From Desulfobacterales bacterium (GTDB taxonomy: Bacteria; Desulfobacterota; Desulfobacteria; Desulfobacterales; Desulfobacteraceae): a stretch of DNA of 6,511 bases. The notes under the pieces are model-generated. The model ran no database searches and was not told where the DNA came from. It saw only the letters and a list, made by a program, of their open reading frames with translations. The stretch covers positions 1-6,511 of the forward strand of contig JAKSBB010000047.1 of NCBI GenBank assembly GCA_022361315.1, given 5' to 3'. The position numbers and the translations under genes are program-made. This document shows positions 1 to 5,893 of the stretch, one piece after another. The stretch's first letter is position 1, and every line of letters starts with the position of its first letter.

Positions 1-804
1 GGCATGGCCGTCCACACCCTGGACGGGGACATATACACCATCGGGGATGCCGGGGAGCGTTTTTCTATCCAGTCCATCTCAAAGGTGTATACCCTGACCC
101 TTGCCCTGAAATTCATCGGAGAGGAGAAACTGCTGGCCCGGGTGGGCCGGGAACCCTCCGGCAACCCTTTTAACTCCCTTGTCCAGCTGGAATATGAGAA
201 CGGTGTGCCAAGGAATCCCTTTATCAATGCGGGTGCCCTTGTGCTGGTGGATATTATCCTGTCCCATTCCAGGGATGCAGCGGACACCATACGGGCCTTT
301 GTCCGGAAGCGCGCGGATAACCCGGGGATTGATTTTGATCCAGAAGTGGCCGCATCCGAAAAGGAATCGGGGTACCGGAATGCCGCCATGGCCAATTTTC
401 TGAAGAGCTACGGTAACCTCCATAACCCGGTGGAAAAAGTGCTGGATACCTATTATCTTCAATGTGCCCTGCGCATGAACTGCATTGATCTTGCCAAAAG
501 TTTTCTGATCCTGGCCAACCACGGGATATCCCCATGGTCCGGTAAGGAGATCCTCACCCGCAGCCAGGCCAAGCGCATCAACTCTCTGCTGCTCACCTGC
601 GGTACCTACGATGCGGTGGGCGATTTTGCCTACCGGGTGGGGCTGCCCGGTAAAAGCGGGGTGGGCGGCGGTATTGTTGCCCTGATTCCCGGCAAACTCT
701 GCGTCAGTGTCTGGGCACCGGGACTTAACACCAATGGGAATTCCCTGGCCGGCACCCTGGCCCTGGAATTGTTCACCACAAAGACGGGGATGTCCATCTT
801 CTAA
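1..804 (+). CDS. glsA: Glutaminase (serine-dependent beta-lactamase-fold family), 5' end cut by window
   Basis: The enzyme hydrolyses L-glutamine to glutamate and ammonia in the cytoplasm. The reading frame is open from base 1, so the gene starts upstream; the Met at base 4 is internal. Counting that Met as residue 1, the hallmark SIQSISK stretch carries the S24-x-x-K27 catalytic pair. The other residues known to line the family's active site are all visible: N75 in FINAGA, E119, N126 in RNAA, Y150, Y202 and V220 in KSGVGGG. The family is usually about 300-310 residues; 266 are seen here, so roughly 40-50 N-terminal residues lie outside the window. It stops with TAA at 802-804 and nothing looks damaged. 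It converges on the SDR gene with a 22-bp gap. The family assignment is very secure; the metabolic role (nitrogen supply or acid resistance) cannot be told from this window. Confidence 0.95.
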   Translation, partial: GMAVHTLDGDIYTIGDAGERFSIQSISKVYTLTLALKFIGEEKLLARVGREPSGNPFNSLVQLEYENGVPRNPFINAGALVLVDIILSHSRDAADTIRAFVRKRADNPGIDFDPEVAASEKESGYRNAAMANFLKSYGNLHNPVEKVLDTYYLQCALRMNCIDLAKSFLILANHGISPWSGKEILTRSQAKRINSLLLTCGTYDAVGDFAYRVGLPGKSGVGGGIVALIPGKLCVSVWAPGLNTNGNSLAGTLALELFTTKTGMSIF

Positions 805-826
805 TGCCGCGACCGTGACAAACGGT

Positions 827-1681
827 TTATTCCGTGAACGGGGGGAGTATCGGGTTTTTCATTTCCATCAGGGCATTCATCCGCTCACGGGCAAGGTACA
901 TCAGATCCGGGTGGGTAAAGATGTAAAACCGGTCGTTTTTCACCGCATCCAGGGTGATCTCGGCCACTTTATCCGGTGACATTCCCGATGCAATCATCTC
1001 CCGGAAGGCGGCTTCCATCTTCTCCCCGTGTGGGGATGACGACGCCGCCTCAACGGTGTTCCTGTATCTGGCCGGCCGATTCCGCTCCGCATCCATGATG
1101 CGGGTATCCACAAATCCCGGACAAAGCACGGAGACACCAATCTTTGCCCCTTTCAACCTCAGGTCGTGGTAAAGCTGTTCCGACATGGCCAGGATGCCGT
1201 GCTTGGTAATATGGTACAGGGCGGACGGATGGTAAGTCGCGGTACCGGTCACAGATGAGGTGTTCACGATATGGCAGTCGGAATCCTGATCCAGCATCAC
1301 CGGCACAAAGGCCCGGATACAATGCATCATCCCCATGAGGTTCACATCCACGACCCATTGACAGTCTTCAGGCGAACTTTCCCAGAGGGGACCGCCGGCA
1401 GCCACTCCGGCGTTATTGAACAGAAGGTCTGCCCGGCCGAACCGTTCCACTGTTCTTTTCAGCAGGTTCTTTACATCCGCCTCTATGGAGACATCGGTTA
1501 CCACGGCTTCCACCTCGATATCCCGTTCTTTGAGGACAACTTCCAAAGCTGTCAGGGCCGGCGCATCTATATCTGCCAGCACAAGTTTCATGTCCAGCCA
1601 GGCACACTGCTCGGCAATGCCTTTTCCGATACCGCTGGCCGCCCCGGTGATCACGGCAACCTTGTTTTTGAACGACTTCAT
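827..1681 (-). CDS. Classical short-chain dehydrogenase/reductase (SDR)
   Basis: This is a 284-residue NAD(P)-dependent oxidoreductase of the SDR superfamily, single Rossmann domain, predicted cytoplasmic. Visible motifs in order: cofactor-binding TGAASGIG (residues 12-19), an acidic D37 at the end of the second strand (LVLADID), NNAG (89-92), N114, and the catalytic set S143-Y156-K160 in the pattern YHITK. A PGFVDT segment follows. Under the usual SDR rule, the Asp after strand two favours NAD(H) over NADP(H). The C-terminal tail (about residues 205-284) is longer than in minimal 250-residue SDRs and probably shapes the substrate pocket. The start is well supported: on the minus strand an AGGAGGGG ribosome binding site lies about five bases before ATG at 1681. 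It is divergent from the iron-sulfur gene and shares its control region. The substrate is unknown; a hydroxyacyl or alcohol substrate would be typical. Confidence 0.93.
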   Translation of the reverse strand: MKSFKNKVAVITGAASGIGKGIAEQCAWLDMKLVLADIDAPALTALEVVLKERDIEVEAVVTDVSIEADVKNLLKRTVERFGRADLLFNNAGVAAGGPLWESSPEDCQWVVDVNLMGMMHCIRAFVPVMLDQDSDCHIVNTSSVTGTATYHPSALYHITKHGILAMSEQLYHDLRLKGAKIGVSVLCPGFVDTRIMDAERNRPARYRNTVEAASSSPHGEKMEAAFREMIASGMSPDKVAEITLDAVKNDRFYIFTHPDLMYLARERMNALMEMKNPILPPFTE

Positions 1682-1838
1682 GGTCCCCTCCTTTCTGATG
1701 GTATCCGCGCTAAATTCCTAATGTAATAAAGAAAAAAGGTTGACACAAGGGGAGACATATAGATAAACAAACATATATCATATTGATATATACCAACACA
1801 AAACAAAGCGCCCTGCCGCCAACAGACAAGGAGGGAAC
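1682..1838. promoter_or_regulatory. Divergent control region between SDR and iron-sulfur genes
   Basis: This 157-bp AT-rich gap separates two divergent genes and must hold promoters for both. On the plus strand a perfect TTGACA (1740-1745) is followed 16 bp later by GATAAA (1762-1767, 4 of 6 matches to TATAAT), a plausible sigma-70 promoter. On the minus strand only weaker candidates are seen, for example TTGTGT, 17 bp, TACATT. A strong Shine-Dalgarno (AAGGAGGG, 1828-1835) precedes ATG 1839, with an unusually short gap of three bases after the last G. The promoter calls are pattern matches only. Confidence 0.5.
1773..1791. promoter_or_regulatory. Perfect inverted repeat, candidate operator
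   Basis: ATATATCA (1773-1780) and TGATATAT (1784-1791) are exact reverse complements around a 3-bp TAT centre. The site sits just downstream of the candidate -10 box, about where transcription of the iron-sulfur gene would begin, so a bound protein should block it. The heptamer ACATATA also occurs twice in direct orientation, at 1755-1761 and 1771-1777, 16 bp apart. The nearby PadR regulator is the obvious candidate ligand, but that is inference; AT-rich palindromes also arise by chance. Confidence 0.5.
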
Positions 1839-2921
1839 ATGGTTGCCCCGATCTATCAACAGTTGAGAGAACAGATGGACCAGTATTCAACGGGATTCCC
1901 CGCCACCGAATCCGGTGTGGAATATAAGATCCTTGAGAAACTTTACACTGAGGAAGATGCGGAAATTTATCTGGATCTGTCCATGCTCCTGGAATCCCCC
2001 GCCGATTTTGCGGCCCGCACCGGGCGTCCGCCGGAAGAGACGGCGGAAAAGCTCGAAGACATGGCCAAACGGGGCCTGCTGTTCCGCCATATCAAAAACG
2101 ATGTCAAACGCTATTCCGTAGTGCCCTTTGTGATCGGCTCCTATGAGTTTCAGCTCAATCGGATGGACAAGGAACTGGCTGAACTCACCAACACCTATAT
2201 GGAAGAGGCCTTTCTCAACGGCATGGCCAACAATATCCCTCCCCTGAGGACCATTCCTGTGGGCAAATCCGTGGAGGTGATCCATAAGGTATCTGCCTAT
2301 GAAGATGCCAAGGCCATCGTCAATGGCAAGACAAAGATTGCCGTGGCGGACTGCATATGCCGGACCCAGCAGGACCTCATCGACAAAGGCTGTGATGCCC
2401 CCAAAGAAGTCTGCCTCCTCTTCGGCTCCCATGCGGATTATTACGTTGAAAACAAGATGGGCCGCTACATCACCAGTGAAGAGGCCTGTAAGATTCTGGA
2501 TGACTGCGAGGAAGCCGGCCTCGTGAACCAGCCGGCCAACATGGTAAATCCCGGCGGCATGTGCAATTGCTGCGAAGACTGCTGCGGCGTCCTTCGTGCC
2601 CTGAACCTTCTGCCCAACCCGGGCGAGATGGTCCACAACCGTTATTGGGCCATTGTGGATGCAGATACCTGTACGGCCTGCGAAGTCTGTCTGGACCGTT
2701 GCCAGATGAATGCCATTGAGATAGACGAGGTGGCGGAGATTTCCAAATCCAGATGTATCGGCTGCGGCCTCTGTGTCACCACCTGCCCTGTCGAGGCAAT
2801 CCAGCTTGAAGAAAAACCGGAAGAACTCCAGGTCCCCCCACCGGGCAGCGGACAGGAGCTGATGGCCATGACGGCGGAAAAACGGGGTACCTCCCTGATG
2901 CCCCTCAAGATGCAGCAATAA
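1839..2921 (+). CDS. Winged-helix-like/[4Fe-4S] ferredoxin-domain protein
   Basis: This 360-residue protein binds iron-sulfur clusters and is probably cytoplasmic, as no signal peptide or membrane segment is seen. The N-terminal third includes a helix-turn-helix-like stretch (about residues 30-85, with FAARTGRPPEETAEKLEDM and then RGLLFRH). The middle is cysteine-rich: C172-x-C174, C185, C192, then C242, C244, C245, C248 and C249 in CNCCEDCC. The C-terminus has two classic [4Fe-4S] motifs: C278-x2-C281-x2-C284-x3-C288 and C306-x2-C309-x2-C312-x3-C316-P. This architecture recalls a recurrent family of anaerobe ferredoxin-like proteins whose exact reaction I do not know. It ends in a tandem TAA TAA. 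PadR follows on the same strand 83 bp later and the SDR lies divergently upstream, so it may carry electrons for a redox pathway involving the SDR. The next in-frame Met (residue 13) lacks a ribosome binding site, so 1839 is preferred. Cluster binding is secure; function is open. Confidence 0.88.
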   Translation: MVAPIYQQLREQMDQYSTGFPATESGVEYKILEKLYTEEDAEIYLDLSMLLESPADFAARTGRPPEETAEKLEDMAKRGLLFRHIKNDVKRYSVVPFVIGSYEFQLNRMDKELAELTNTYMEEAFLNGMANNIPPLRTIPVGKSVEVIHKVSAYEDAKAIVNGKTKIAVADCICRTQQDLIDKGCDAPKEVCLLFGSHADYYVENKMGRYITSEEACKILDDCEEAGLVNQPANMVNPGGMCNCCEDCCGVLRALNLLPNPGEMVHNRYWAIVDADTCTACEVCLDRCQMNAIEIDEVAEISKSRCIGCGLCVTTCPVEAIQLEEKPEELQVPPPGSGQELMAMTAEKRGTSLMPLKMQQ

Positions 2922-2929
2922 TAACTGTT

Positions 2930-2964
2930 CCCGCCGGCAGATTTAAATATTCCCTGTCGGCGGG
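2930..2964 (+). other. Stem-loop between iron-sulfur and padR genes
   Basis: CCCGCCGGCAG (2930-2940) pairs with CTGTCGGCGGG (2954-2964) to give an 11-bp stem containing one G-U pair and a 13-base AT-rich loop. It begins eight bases after the first stop codon's end. No U-tract follows (the next bases are CCCCATCAC), so it is not a canonical intrinsic terminator. It could be a 3' mRNA stabiliser, an RNase-processing site giving unequal expression of the two genes, or a weak or factor-assisted terminator. Confidence 0.6.
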
Positions 2965-3004
2965 CCCCATCACTTTAAAGCCTTTCAAACAACAGAGGTA
3001 ACAC

Positions 3005-3568
3005 ATGATCGAAATGATGCTGCTGGGTTTTCTCATGGACGGAGACAAAACCGGGTATGAAATCAAAAAGTATATGGAGAACAGCACCCATTATTTTTTC
3101 AACACCGGCTTCGGCAGCATCTATCCCAAATTCAAGAAACTTGAAAAAGAGGGCTGTGTCCTGGTGAGCGAAAAGGTGAAAAACGGCAAGCTCAACAAGG
3201 CCTACGCCCTGACGGATAAAGGCAGACAAACCTTTCTGGACTGGCTTGAGATAAAGCCTGAAATCGGCCGTATCCGGGACGAAGCCGTCCTGAAAGTCTT
3301 CTTCTTTGATTACCTTGAAGAGGACAAGGTCACCTCACAGCTGGATGCCTATATCAACGACCTGAAACGTCAGGTCGAAGCCCTTCAGGCCATCAAAGAG
3401 CGGTTCTCTTCCCGGGGTATTGAGCCCTGGAAGATGAAAACCCTGGATTTCGGTATCCAGTACTATGATTTTCTTGAACAGCGTTTTTCCGGGATGCGTC
3501 CGGCGCAGAATTCGGATGACACCCTTGATTCCATCTCCGTCCCATTGCCCGAAAAACACCATCCTTAA
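3005..3568 (+). CDS. PadR-family transcriptional regulator
   Basis: This is a 187-residue winged-helix regulator. The N-terminal PadR domain (about residues 1-80) shows the family's hallmarks: MLLGFLMDGDKTGYEIKKYM, the GSIYPKFKKLEKEG recognition-helix segment (residues 37-50), and a wing ending in KAYALTDKGRQTFLDWL. The C-terminal half (about 85-165) is predicted helical, as in the two-domain PadR proteins whose C-terminal helices mediate dimerisation. PadR proteins are mostly repressors of detoxification, efflux or catabolic genes and release DNA when a ligand binds. An AGAGG ribosome binding site (2994-2998) lies six bases before ATG 3005. It follows the iron-sulfur gene and is probably co-transcribed with it, with the stem-loop at 2930-2964 between. 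It is likely to control the divergent SDR/iron-sulfur pair, by inference from position. The last 20 or so residues are polar and look disordered. Confidence 0.93.
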   Translation: MIEMMLLGFLMDGDKTGYEIKKYMENSTHYFFNTGFGSIYPKFKKLEKEGCVLVSEKVKNGKLNKAYALTDKGRQTFLDWLEIKPEIGRIRDEAVLKVFFFDYLEEDKVTSQLDAYINDLKRQVEALQAIKERFSSRGIEPWKMKTLDFGIQYYDFLEQRFSGMRPAQNSDDTLDSISVPLPEKHHP

Positions 3569-3709
3569 ACCATCGGTCGGCAAAAAGTCCCATTTTTTTA
3601 GGAATTAGTCCCTTCTAACACCTCTCCGTTTCCATTACCTATATCCTCATCCGGAACAAACAGCCGGAAGAGCCAGACAGGTAAACGACTCAATTATCAC
3701 TATTTTTAC

Positions 3710-3724
3710 AGGAGAACCAAGGTG
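3710..3724 (+). promoter_or_regulatory. Ribosome binding site fixing a GTG start
   Basis: AGGAG (3710-3714) is followed by seven bases and then GTG at 3722-3724, an ideal spacing. A TTG codon comes immediately after (3725-3727) but would be spaced ten bases. No in-frame ATG is available near the signal peptide's start, so GTG is the preferred start. In the 153-bp gap from 3569 I see no convincing promoter or strong terminator. Confidence 0.75.
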
Positions 3725-4816
3725 TTGACTCGCAATCTTTTAAATCAGATTATCGTATGTATTTTTTTGCTTGGGTGCTGGACAGGCATGGTCTGGGCAC
3801 AAAAAGCAATCACCCATACACTGACCACCACAGCAGATACAGAACCCCGGGACGTACTCGCCGTTCCAACCCATTTCAAAGGCCGGGACGGGCTTCATGT
3901 GACCGTCACCCCGGATCACAGATCCGTGGAGGAAGGCGGCAAGGACAACGCCACCTTTCTGCTGGTGGACAAAACCCCGTTCAAAAACGGAACGATCCGG
4001 CTGAAAATGGCAGGGCAGCCGGCCGAGAACGCACCGGAATGGGCCCGGGGATTTGTGGGGGTGGTATTCCGCGTGAATGAGGACAAGTCCAAATATGAAG
4101 GGTTCTATCTGCGACCGGTAAATGCCACGGAAAAAGGAGACCGCCGGAACTTCACATTCCAGTACTTTTCCTATCCCGAATATCCCTGGCACCGCCTGCG
4201 CAAGGAATATCCCGGCAAATACGAAGGATATGCCGATGTAAAACCCGGAGAATGGATGGATCTTACAGTTGAGGTCAACGGTGCCGAGGCCACTTTCTCG
4301 GTAAACGGAAAGCAGGTGCTTACGGTGGACCGCCTCTTCCATGGAGACAACCTCTCCGGTGGCGTCGGCCTTTTTACCGAGCCCGAGACCGATGCCTACT
4401 TCAGCAGTCTGGAACTGACCTTTACGGAGATTGCAAAAACACCCAAGCAGGTCGTGACCGAGTTCTACAACCAGGCCTTTGTCCGGGGCGACCTGGAATC
4501 GGCGGCCGAAGCGTATGTCTCCGACCAAAAATATATCCAGCATAATCCGTCGGCACCGGACGGACGGGCACACCTCATCGAGAAACTCGCCCCCATGCTG
4601 AAAAAAATCAACTATACCTGCAGCATCAAACGGGTCATTGCCGAAGGAGACCTGGTGATGGTCCACAGCCACGGCACCTATACCACCGACAAACCTGCGC
4701 CCCAACATGAAGCGGTGGTGGACATCTTCCGCGTTCTGGACGGCAAAATCGTTGAACACTGGGATGTAATCCAGCCGGTTCCGGAAAAAGCTGCGAATTC
4801 AAATACCATGTTCTAA
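3722..4816 (+). CDS. Exported protein: LamG/DUF1080-like domain fused to SnoaL-like domain
   Basis: This 364-residue protein starts at GTG. Residues 1-26 form a signal peptide: R4, a hydrophobic run (about 6-25) and a V-W-A cleavage site before Q27. An alternative reading is a lipoprotein, since L16-L17-G18-C19 resembles a lipobox. Residues about 35-235 look like a concanavalin-type beta sandwich of the LamG/DUF1080 kind: FKNGTIRLKM, FVGVVFRVNEDKSKYEGFYLRP, PGEWMDLTVEVNG, FSVNGKQVL, GGVGLFTEPETDAYFSSLEL. From about residue 240 a SnoaL-like domain (NTF2 fold) follows, with YIQHNPSAPDGR (from Y271), VVDIFRVLDGKIVEHWDVIQPVPE (H346, D348) and a C-terminal NTMF typical of the COG4922 type, annotated by homology as aldol-condensation-like. 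SnoaL proteins are usually cytoplasmic and single-domain, so an exported fusion is unusual. AraC follows 69 bp downstream. Both domain calls rest on recognised motifs; the substrate is unknown, and carbohydrate binding by the first domain is only a possibility. Confidence 0.85.
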   Translation: MLTRNLLNQIIVCIFLLGCWTGMVWAQKAITHTLTTTADTEPRDVLAVPTHFKGRDGLHVTVTPDHRSVEEGGKDNATFLLVDKTPFKNGTIRLKMAGQPAENAPEWARGFVGVVFRVNEDKSKYEGFYLRPVNATEKGDRRNFTFQYFSYPEYPWHRLRKEYPGKYEGYADVKPGEWMDLTVEVNGAEATFSVNGKQVLTVDRLFHGDNLSGGVGLFTEPETDAYFSSLELTFTEIAKTPKQVVTEFYNQAFVRGDLESAAEAYVSDQKYIQHNPSAPDGRAHLIEKLAPMLKKINYTCSIKRVIAEGDLVMVHSHGTYTTDKPAPQHEAVVDIFRVLDGKIVEHWDVIQPVPEKAANSNTMF

Positions 4817-4858
4817 AACACCTGTTAAAAACTATGACCGCTCAACCTAGAACAGACA

Positions 4859-4970
4859 CCGGATCGGCCGGGGAAATTCATTGACATGCGATTTCTGCCG
4901 GTACTAAATAAAAGGATGACACAGAGAAATGAATTTCCCACACATGACAAAACCATCCTGGCCGATCCGG
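4859..4970 (+). other. Composite inverted repeat spanning the AraC start
   Basis: The arm at 4859-4881 can pair in two consecutive blocks. Bases 4859-4872 pair with 4957-4970 (14 bp, one G-U at 4870/4959). Bases 4871-4881 (GGGAAATTCAT) pair with 4929-4939 (ATGAATTTCCC), 11 bp with no mismatch. The blocks share 4871-4872, so a combined fold uses 12 plus 11 pairs with a 17-base bulge at 4940-4956 and a 47-base loop at 4882-4928. The loop holds both candidate AraC start codons (4886 and 4916), and the only G-rich ribosome-binding-like segment (4870-4873) is in the stem. This is direct from the sequence; that it forms and regulates is inference. Confidence 0.7.
4881..4910 (+). promoter_or_regulatory. 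Possible sigma-70 promoter overlapping the AraC start
   Basis: TTGACA (4881-4886) is a perfect -35 match, and 18 bp later TAAATA (4905-4910) is a weak -10 match (3 of 6). If real, transcription would begin near 4917, after the ATG at 4886, so the protein would have to start later or leaderless at ATG 4916. The weak -10 box keeps confidence low. Confidence 0.25.
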
Positions 4971-5821
4971 ATATCGACTTTGAAATCAGCCCCTTTACCA
5001 TGAACACGGGGTGTACGATTTCCGACATTGAAGCACCGCACCAGCACGATTTCTACGTGATTCAATACGTCCGTCAGGGAACGGGTCGTCATGTGATTGA
5101 TTTTCAATCCTACGATATGGCGCCCGGCACCCTGTTTCTGCTGTCCCCCGGGCAGATCCACTTCTGGGAGCCCACAGGTGCCATTGACGGATCTATCCTT
5201 GTCTTTACCGAAGACTTTTTCATTGCCCCGCCGGCCCATCTGGCGGATATCCATGACCTGGCCTTCTTCCACACCTTTCTCCAGTCACCGCAGTTGAAAC
5301 TGAGGCCGGAAGACATCGGGGTGTTTGAAGAGTTGTTCGGTCTCATCAGCCGGGAATTTGAAAATCAAAAAGACGGATATGCCTCTGCCTTGAGGGCCTT
5401 TCTCCACGTCCTGCTGGTGAATATCCAAAGGACCTACACCCATACGGATCAGGGGGAGAAATCACAGGCAGAACCGTCCCTGGTTCGCCGGTTCAAGCAC
5501 CTGGTATCCGAAAACTTCGGCTCAGAACGTTCCATCCAGTTCTATGCGAACCAATTGGGCACCAGCATCAGCAGCCTGAACAATACCATCAAAACAGTCA
5601 CCGGAAACACCCCCGGCGGTATCCTTAGACAACATATCATCATGGAAGCCAAACGCCTTCTCGCCAATACCGAAATGACCGCCTCAGAGGTGGGGTACCA
5701 TCTTAAATTTGACGATCCTTCATACTTCGGCCGCTTTTTCCGTCGTGAAACCGGCACGAGCATCTCCACCTTCCGCAACGATGTACGACAAAAATATATA
5801 GTTTTTCACAAACCCGCATAA
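4886..5821 (+). CDS. AraC-family transcriptional regulator
   Basis: This protein of up to 311 residues is a cytoplasmic DNA-binding regulator. The N-terminal half is an AraC-type cupin sensor: H52-Q-H54-DFYVIQYVRQGTG, then a core with FQSYDMAPGTLFLLSPGQIHFW. The C-terminal part (about 200-311) holds the two helix-turn-helix motifs: the first around ANQLGTSISSLNNTIKTVTG, the second ending in the family signature beginning at F275 (FDDPSYFGRFFRRETG). The cupin presumably binds a small effector. The start is uncertain: ATG 4886 has only a weak GGGG about 12 bases upstream, ATG 4916 (residue 11) has AAAGG directly against it, and no ATG, GTG or TTG lies between 4886 and the preceding in-frame stop at 4835-4837. 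The gene follows the exported SnoaL fusion on the same strand after 69 bp, so controlling that gene or itself is a fair inference. The 72-bp gap before the SWIM gene shows no clear terminator. Confidence 0.9.
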   Translation: MRFLPVLNKRMTQRNEFPTHDKTILADPDIDFEISPFTMNTGCTISDIEAPHQHDFYVIQYVRQGTGRHVIDFQSYDMAPGTLFLLSPGQIHFWEPTGAIDGSILVFTEDFFIAPPAHLADIHDLAFFHTFLQSPQLKLRPEDIGVFEELFGLISREFENQKDGYASALRAFLHVLLVNIQRTYTHTDQGEKSQAEPSLVRRFKHLVSENFGSERSIQFYANQLGTSISSLNNTIKTVTGNTPGGILRQHIIMEAKRLLANTEMTASEVGYHLKFDDPSYFGRFFRRETGTSISTFRNDVRQKYIVFHKPA

Positions 5822-5836
5822 AAGCTTCGCACCGGG

Positions 5837-5859
5837 TTAAAAATGGTATTAAAAATGGT
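5837..5859 (+). repeat. Two-copy tandem direct repeat
   Basis: TTAAAAATGGT occurs at 5837-5847 and again at 5849-5859, exact copies with one A between (12-bp period). It lies in the 72-bp gap upstream of the SWIM-protein gene. AraC proteins often bind direct repeats, but those are usually spaced about 21 bp, so the 12-bp period does not fit that pattern well. It may be a binding site for another regulator or simple slippage. Confidence 0.6.
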
Positions 5860-5893
5860 TGCCAGCGAATATGTCATATATTAGCATGGCCCC

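Noticed and set aside
79..522. A 147-residue minus-strand frame inside the glutaminase.
   Set aside because: It is a shadow of a gene whose catalytic residues are all present on the other strand.
805..826. Possible shared terminator between glsA and the SDR.
   Set aside because: The 22-bp gap has no hairpin or T-tract; any termination signal must lie inside the genes or act by another mechanism.
1271..1726. A plus-strand frame over the SDR start and its promoter region.
   Set aside because: It is antisense to the SDR cofactor-binding and active-site coding, with no matching domain or start signal.
1887..2918. A 343-residue open frame on the minus strand opposite the iron-sulfur gene.
   Set aside because: It lies antisense to a gene with clear ferredoxin motifs and its own strong ribosome binding site; the antisense product shows no recognisable domain, and long antisense frames are common in GC-rich codons.
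3582..3600. AAAAA ... TTTTT possible terminator after padR.
   Set aside because: It has only an A/T stem and no GC-rich arm; a short run of T alone is weak evidence, although it is at the right place.
3650..3668. Short TCCGG/CCGGA inverted repeat in the gap before the exported protein gene.
   Set aside because: Five base pairs around a 9-base spacer is within chance expectation.
3740..4759. A 339-residue open frame on the minus strand opposite the exported protein.
   Set aside because: The plus-strand frame has a signal peptide and conserved SnoaL motifs; the antisense frame has no motif I recognise and no convincing start.
5868..5882. AT-rich near-palindrome around ATATGTCATAT before the SWIM gene.
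   Set aside because: The arms do not match over a useful length and no promoter pair with acceptable spacing was found.
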